Of a stretch of 64,000 nucleotides of DNA, positions 61,981 to 64,000 are shown one piece after another. How positions within the stretch are numbered: the stretch's first letter is position 1; each line of letters begins with the position of its first letter. This DNA is from Thermosporothrix hazakensis (GTDB lineage Bacteria > Chloroflexota > Ktedonobacteria > Ktedonobacterales > Ktedonobacteraceae): assembly GCF_003253565.1 (NCBI RefSeq), contig NZ_QKUF01000021.1:1-64000 (forward strand), given 5' to 3'. The notes beneath the pieces are model-generated. The model saw only the letters and a program-made list of their open reading frames with translations. It searched no databases and was not told where the DNA came from. Position numbers and translations under genes: made by a program.

Positions 61981-63354
61981 ATGATGTCAGTCGACATGCA
62001 GCGCATCCAGACCTATCTATCAGAACATGCCGGAGAGGCTCAAGAGCTTCTTGAGCGACTCTGTCGTCAACCCAGTATTTCCGCTCAGAACATCGGTATC
62101 GCTGAAATGGCCAATCTGGTGGAAACGTTGCTGCAAGAAAGCGGCTTCTCTACACAGAAACTCGTGGCTCAAGGAAGCGCCCCAGCCGTGTTCGGGGAAA
62201 TTCGCGGACGCAGTTCCTTTACCCTTCTTCTCTATAACCACTATGATGTTCAGCCTCCCGAGCCGCTGGAGCTGTGGGAATCGCCGCCCTTTGAACCGAC
62301 AGTCCGTGATGGCAAGCTCTACGCCCGGGGCGTTGCCGATAACAAGGCTGAAATCGCGACGCGCCTGACCGCGATTCGTGCCCTGCTGGCTCTCTATGGC
62401 GAGCTCCCCATCACCATTCGCTGGCTTATTGAGGGCGAAGAGGAGATCGGAAGCGTCAACTTTGACGCCATCGCCGAGAAATACACGCATCTTTTGCAGG
62501 CTGATGGTGCGCTCTGGGAAGGCGCGAACTTTGGCGACAACGGGCGTCCAGAGCTGATGCTTGGCGCGAAAGGGCTGCTCTATGTCCAGCTTGATGCCGA
62601 TGGACTCGGGGTTGACGCGCACTCGGGCTCAGCGCCGATTCTCCCGAGCGCCGCGTGGAAGCTGGTACAGGCACTGGCGACGCTCCGTTCACCATCTGGC
62701 AAGGTACTGATTCCCGGCTTCTACGATGCGGTGAAAGAGCCCACCGAGCAACAGATTGCCGCCCTTGCGGCACAGGATGATACCGAAGAGCAGTACAAAC
62801 AGGCCTACCATTTCGAGGAGTTTGTGGATGGCCTGAGCGGGCTGGAACTGCGCAAGCGGCAGGCATTTGCGCCGACCTGCAATATTGCTGGACTGCTCAG
62901 CGGCTACACAGGAGAGGGAACCAAAACGGTCTTACCCGCCCGCGCAATGGCAAAACTTGATTTCCGTCTGGTGCCCGATCAGGACCCTGAAGATATTCTG
63001 GCAAAGCTTAAAGCGCATCTTGTAACTCAGGGATACGGCGATATCCGTATAACGGCCTTTGATTATTGCCGGGCCGATATGACGCCGATTGAAGATCCCT
63101 TTGTGCAGCGCATTCAGGCCATTGCGGAAGCTTTCGCGGGCAAGCCTGCCGAGATTACACCGCTTGGTGGAGGGACGCTGCCCCTGCTGGAATCCCTGCG
63201 TAAGCGGGTCGGCTTGCCGGGTCTGTCAGCTCCGGGGAATGCCGCCTACTGGGGAAGCGCCGCTCACTCACCCAACGAAAATATCAGACTGGCTGATCTT
63301 GAGCGTGCAGTGCAGTTCAATTGCTATCTGTTCGCCTCTCTGGGAGAAGCATAA
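61981..63354 (+). CDS. M20-family dipeptidase/aminoacylase (paralogue)
   Basis: 457 residues from ATG 61981 with AAAGGAG just upstream; the next codon is also ATG, and the frame is open to 61780 in the upstream gene. Key positions: His87 and Asp89 in NHYDVQP, Asp120 in VADNKAE (Asn replaces the second Asp of DDKG), EGEEEIG, and the late His in AHSPNEN. At the place of the first paralogue's ICDTG it reads WEGANFG, so one zinc ligand would be Glu, as in some family members. Probably a different peptide or amide specificity. Confidence 0.93.
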   Translation: MMSVDMQRIQTYLSEHAGEAQELLERLCRQPSISAQNIGIAEMANLVETLLQESGFSTQKLVAQGSAPAVFGEIRGRSSFTLLLYNHYDVQPPEPLELWESPPFEPTVRDGKLYARGVADNKAEIATRLTAIRALLALYGELPITIRWLIEGEEEIGSVNFDAIAEKYTHLLQADGALWEGANFGDNGRPELMLGAKGLLYVQLDADGLGVDAHSGSAPILPSAAWKLVQALATLRSPSGKVLIPGFYDAVKEPTEQQIAALAAQDDTEEQYKQAYHFEEFVDGLSGLELRKRQAFAPTCNIAGLLSGYTGEGTKTVLPARAMAKLDFRLVPDQDPEDILAKLKAHLVTQGYGDIRITAFDYCRADMTPIEDPFVQRIQAIAEAFAGKPAEITPLGGGTLPLLESLRKRVGLPGLSAPGNAAYWGSAAHSPNENIRLADLERAVQFNCYLFASLGEA

Positions 63355-63370
63355 GTCGGGATATTCGGGG

Positions 63371-63420
63371 GCGACGTGGGGCCCTGATAGCTCCTGTGGC
63401 TACCAGGGACCCCACGTCGC
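63371..63420. repeat. Fifty-base quasi-palindrome
   Basis: GCGACGTGGGGCCCTG (63371-63386) pairs with CAGGG-A-CCCCACGTCGC (63404-63420) with a single-base bulge, and TAGC / GCTA close the inner loop around TCCTGTG. The inner TCCTGTGGCTA (63392-63402) also recurs inverted as TAGCCACAGGA about 35 bases further on. No T-run follows. It may be a terminator for both strands or a mobile palindromic repeat. Confidence 0.65.
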
Positions 63421-63481
63421 TACCACGTCATGTTGAATAGCCACAGGACAATCAGCAGGACCTGCACGCGCATCTGCCAGC

Positions 63482-64000
63482 CTACCAGGGTTTATTCAGA
63501 ACAACATCCTGTACCATCTGTTGCATCAGGTAATGGGTCACGGCATGGACACTGCCCGTTTCATGATAAACAGCAAGCTGTCGATCCGCTCCGGTCCCTC
63601 GGGGATCTTCAAGCAGAGCACGGAGATAGTTGATCTCGCGGCGACTGCCCAGATCATCAAGCACATCGTCTACAAAATCCAGCATCTCGTTCACGGCATC
63701 CCGCATCGACATGCGTCGCGCCTGCACAAAGTCGACATATTCCGCATCGAGACCATAGCGAGCGGCCCTCCATTTATTCTCTTCAATATATGTAGGAGGC
63801 AAAACCTGCGTCGCCAGATTCCGTTCATGCAGACGGGTTACCTTCGCAACCAATGCCTGGCAGAGTGCGGCCAATGCAATCGTATCTTCAAAGGTCGCAG
63901 GCATATCAGCAATGCGGAACTCAACAGTCTGGTAGAACGGATGCGGGCGAATATCCCACCAGATGCGTTTTCCGTCGTCAATACAGCCGGTTTTGATAAG
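63482..64000 (-). CDS. ybdK: Carboxylate-amine ligase, YbdK / glutamate-cysteine ligase 2 type, 3' part
   Basis: The last 172 residues are visible; the start lies beyond the window. The end of the visible coding frame reads WWDIRPHPFYQTVEFRIADMPATFEDTIALAAL, the conserved late block of GCS2/YbdK proteins, and the tail has ENKWRAARYGLDAEY. These enzymes ligate an amine to a carboxylate using ATP (YbdK has weak glutamate-cysteine ligase activity). The quasi-palindrome lies between its end and the M20 gene, with which it is convergent. Confidence 0.9.
   Translation of the reverse strand, partial: LIKTGCIDDGKRIWWDIRPHPFYQTVEFRIADMPATFEDTIALAALCQALVAKVTRLHERNLATQVLPPTYIEENKWRAARYGLDAEYVDFVQARRMSMRDAVNEMLDFVDDVLDDLGSRREINYLRALLEDPRGTGADRQLAVYHETGSVHAVTHYLMQQMVQDVVLNKPW

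Overview
The window looks like chromosomal DNA from a member of the Ktedonobacteria (phylum Chloroflexota). This rests on the gene set rather than on any search. It holds several Ser/Thr kinases of PknB type, one of them fused to a seven-bladed WD40 propeller. It also has stand-alone receiver domains, a Tat-type sugar-binding lipoprotein with a GG-following lipobox, MoxR/DUF58 and DUF4129 membrane proteins, and GC content that I judge by eye to be a little above 50%. No rRNA, tRNA, tmRNA, CRISPR array or prophage could be recognised. The only mobile element is at the left edge: the start of a tnpB-type gene preceded by a 50-residue ribbon-helix-helix protein.

Left third (0-24.5 kb): the tnpB/RHH edge element, the rplU-rpmA operon (L21 with a long charged tail), trpS, three small membrane proteins, a purH with an eroded cyclohydrolase half, psuG, an alpha/beta hydrolase, two tandem kinases with a shared extracellular domain, a receiver protein, an acyl-CoA dehydrogenase behind a perfect palindrome, the zinc-ribbon/kinase/WD40 protein, a receiver-plsX operon, a KGG-repeat protein, a CoA-transferase and then dnaN-recF. 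The dnaN-recF pair has a good sigma-70-type promoter and no dnaA next to it.

Middle (24.5-48 kb): an MFS transporter, three tandem DUF4129-type membrane proteins, a carbohydrate ABC importer without its ATPase, an inverted pair of consensus DnaA boxes, two GT9 glycosyltransferases, superoxide dismutase, a GNAT acetyltransferase, a class V aminotransferase, a receiver protein and an ArsR regulator. The ArsR gene is divergent from a small operon with a HAS-barrel-like protein and a HerA-like ATPase. A MoxR-DUF58 pair follows, functionally related to the DUF4129 genes but about 15 kb away from them.

Right third (48-64 kb): citrate synthase, a two-component chromate transporter, rarA, a methyltransferase-ribokinase pair, a DMT exporter, a mutL-priA operon whose predicted start point carries a GAAC-N4-GTTC (LexA/DinR-like) box, an unlisted 48-residue acidic ORF, two M20 dipeptidases and the 3' part of a YbdK-like carboxylate-amine ligase. 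DNA replication and repair is well represented (dnaN, recF, rarA, mutL, priA, HerA-like). Many genes end in clear hairpin terminators, several shared by convergent genes. The observations most worth a second look are the DnaA-box inverted repeat, the HerA/HAS-barrel operon, the tandem DUF4129 triplet, the RHH-tnpB unit, the purH with a lost cyclohydrolase signature, and a roughly 50-bp quasi-palindrome near the right end.
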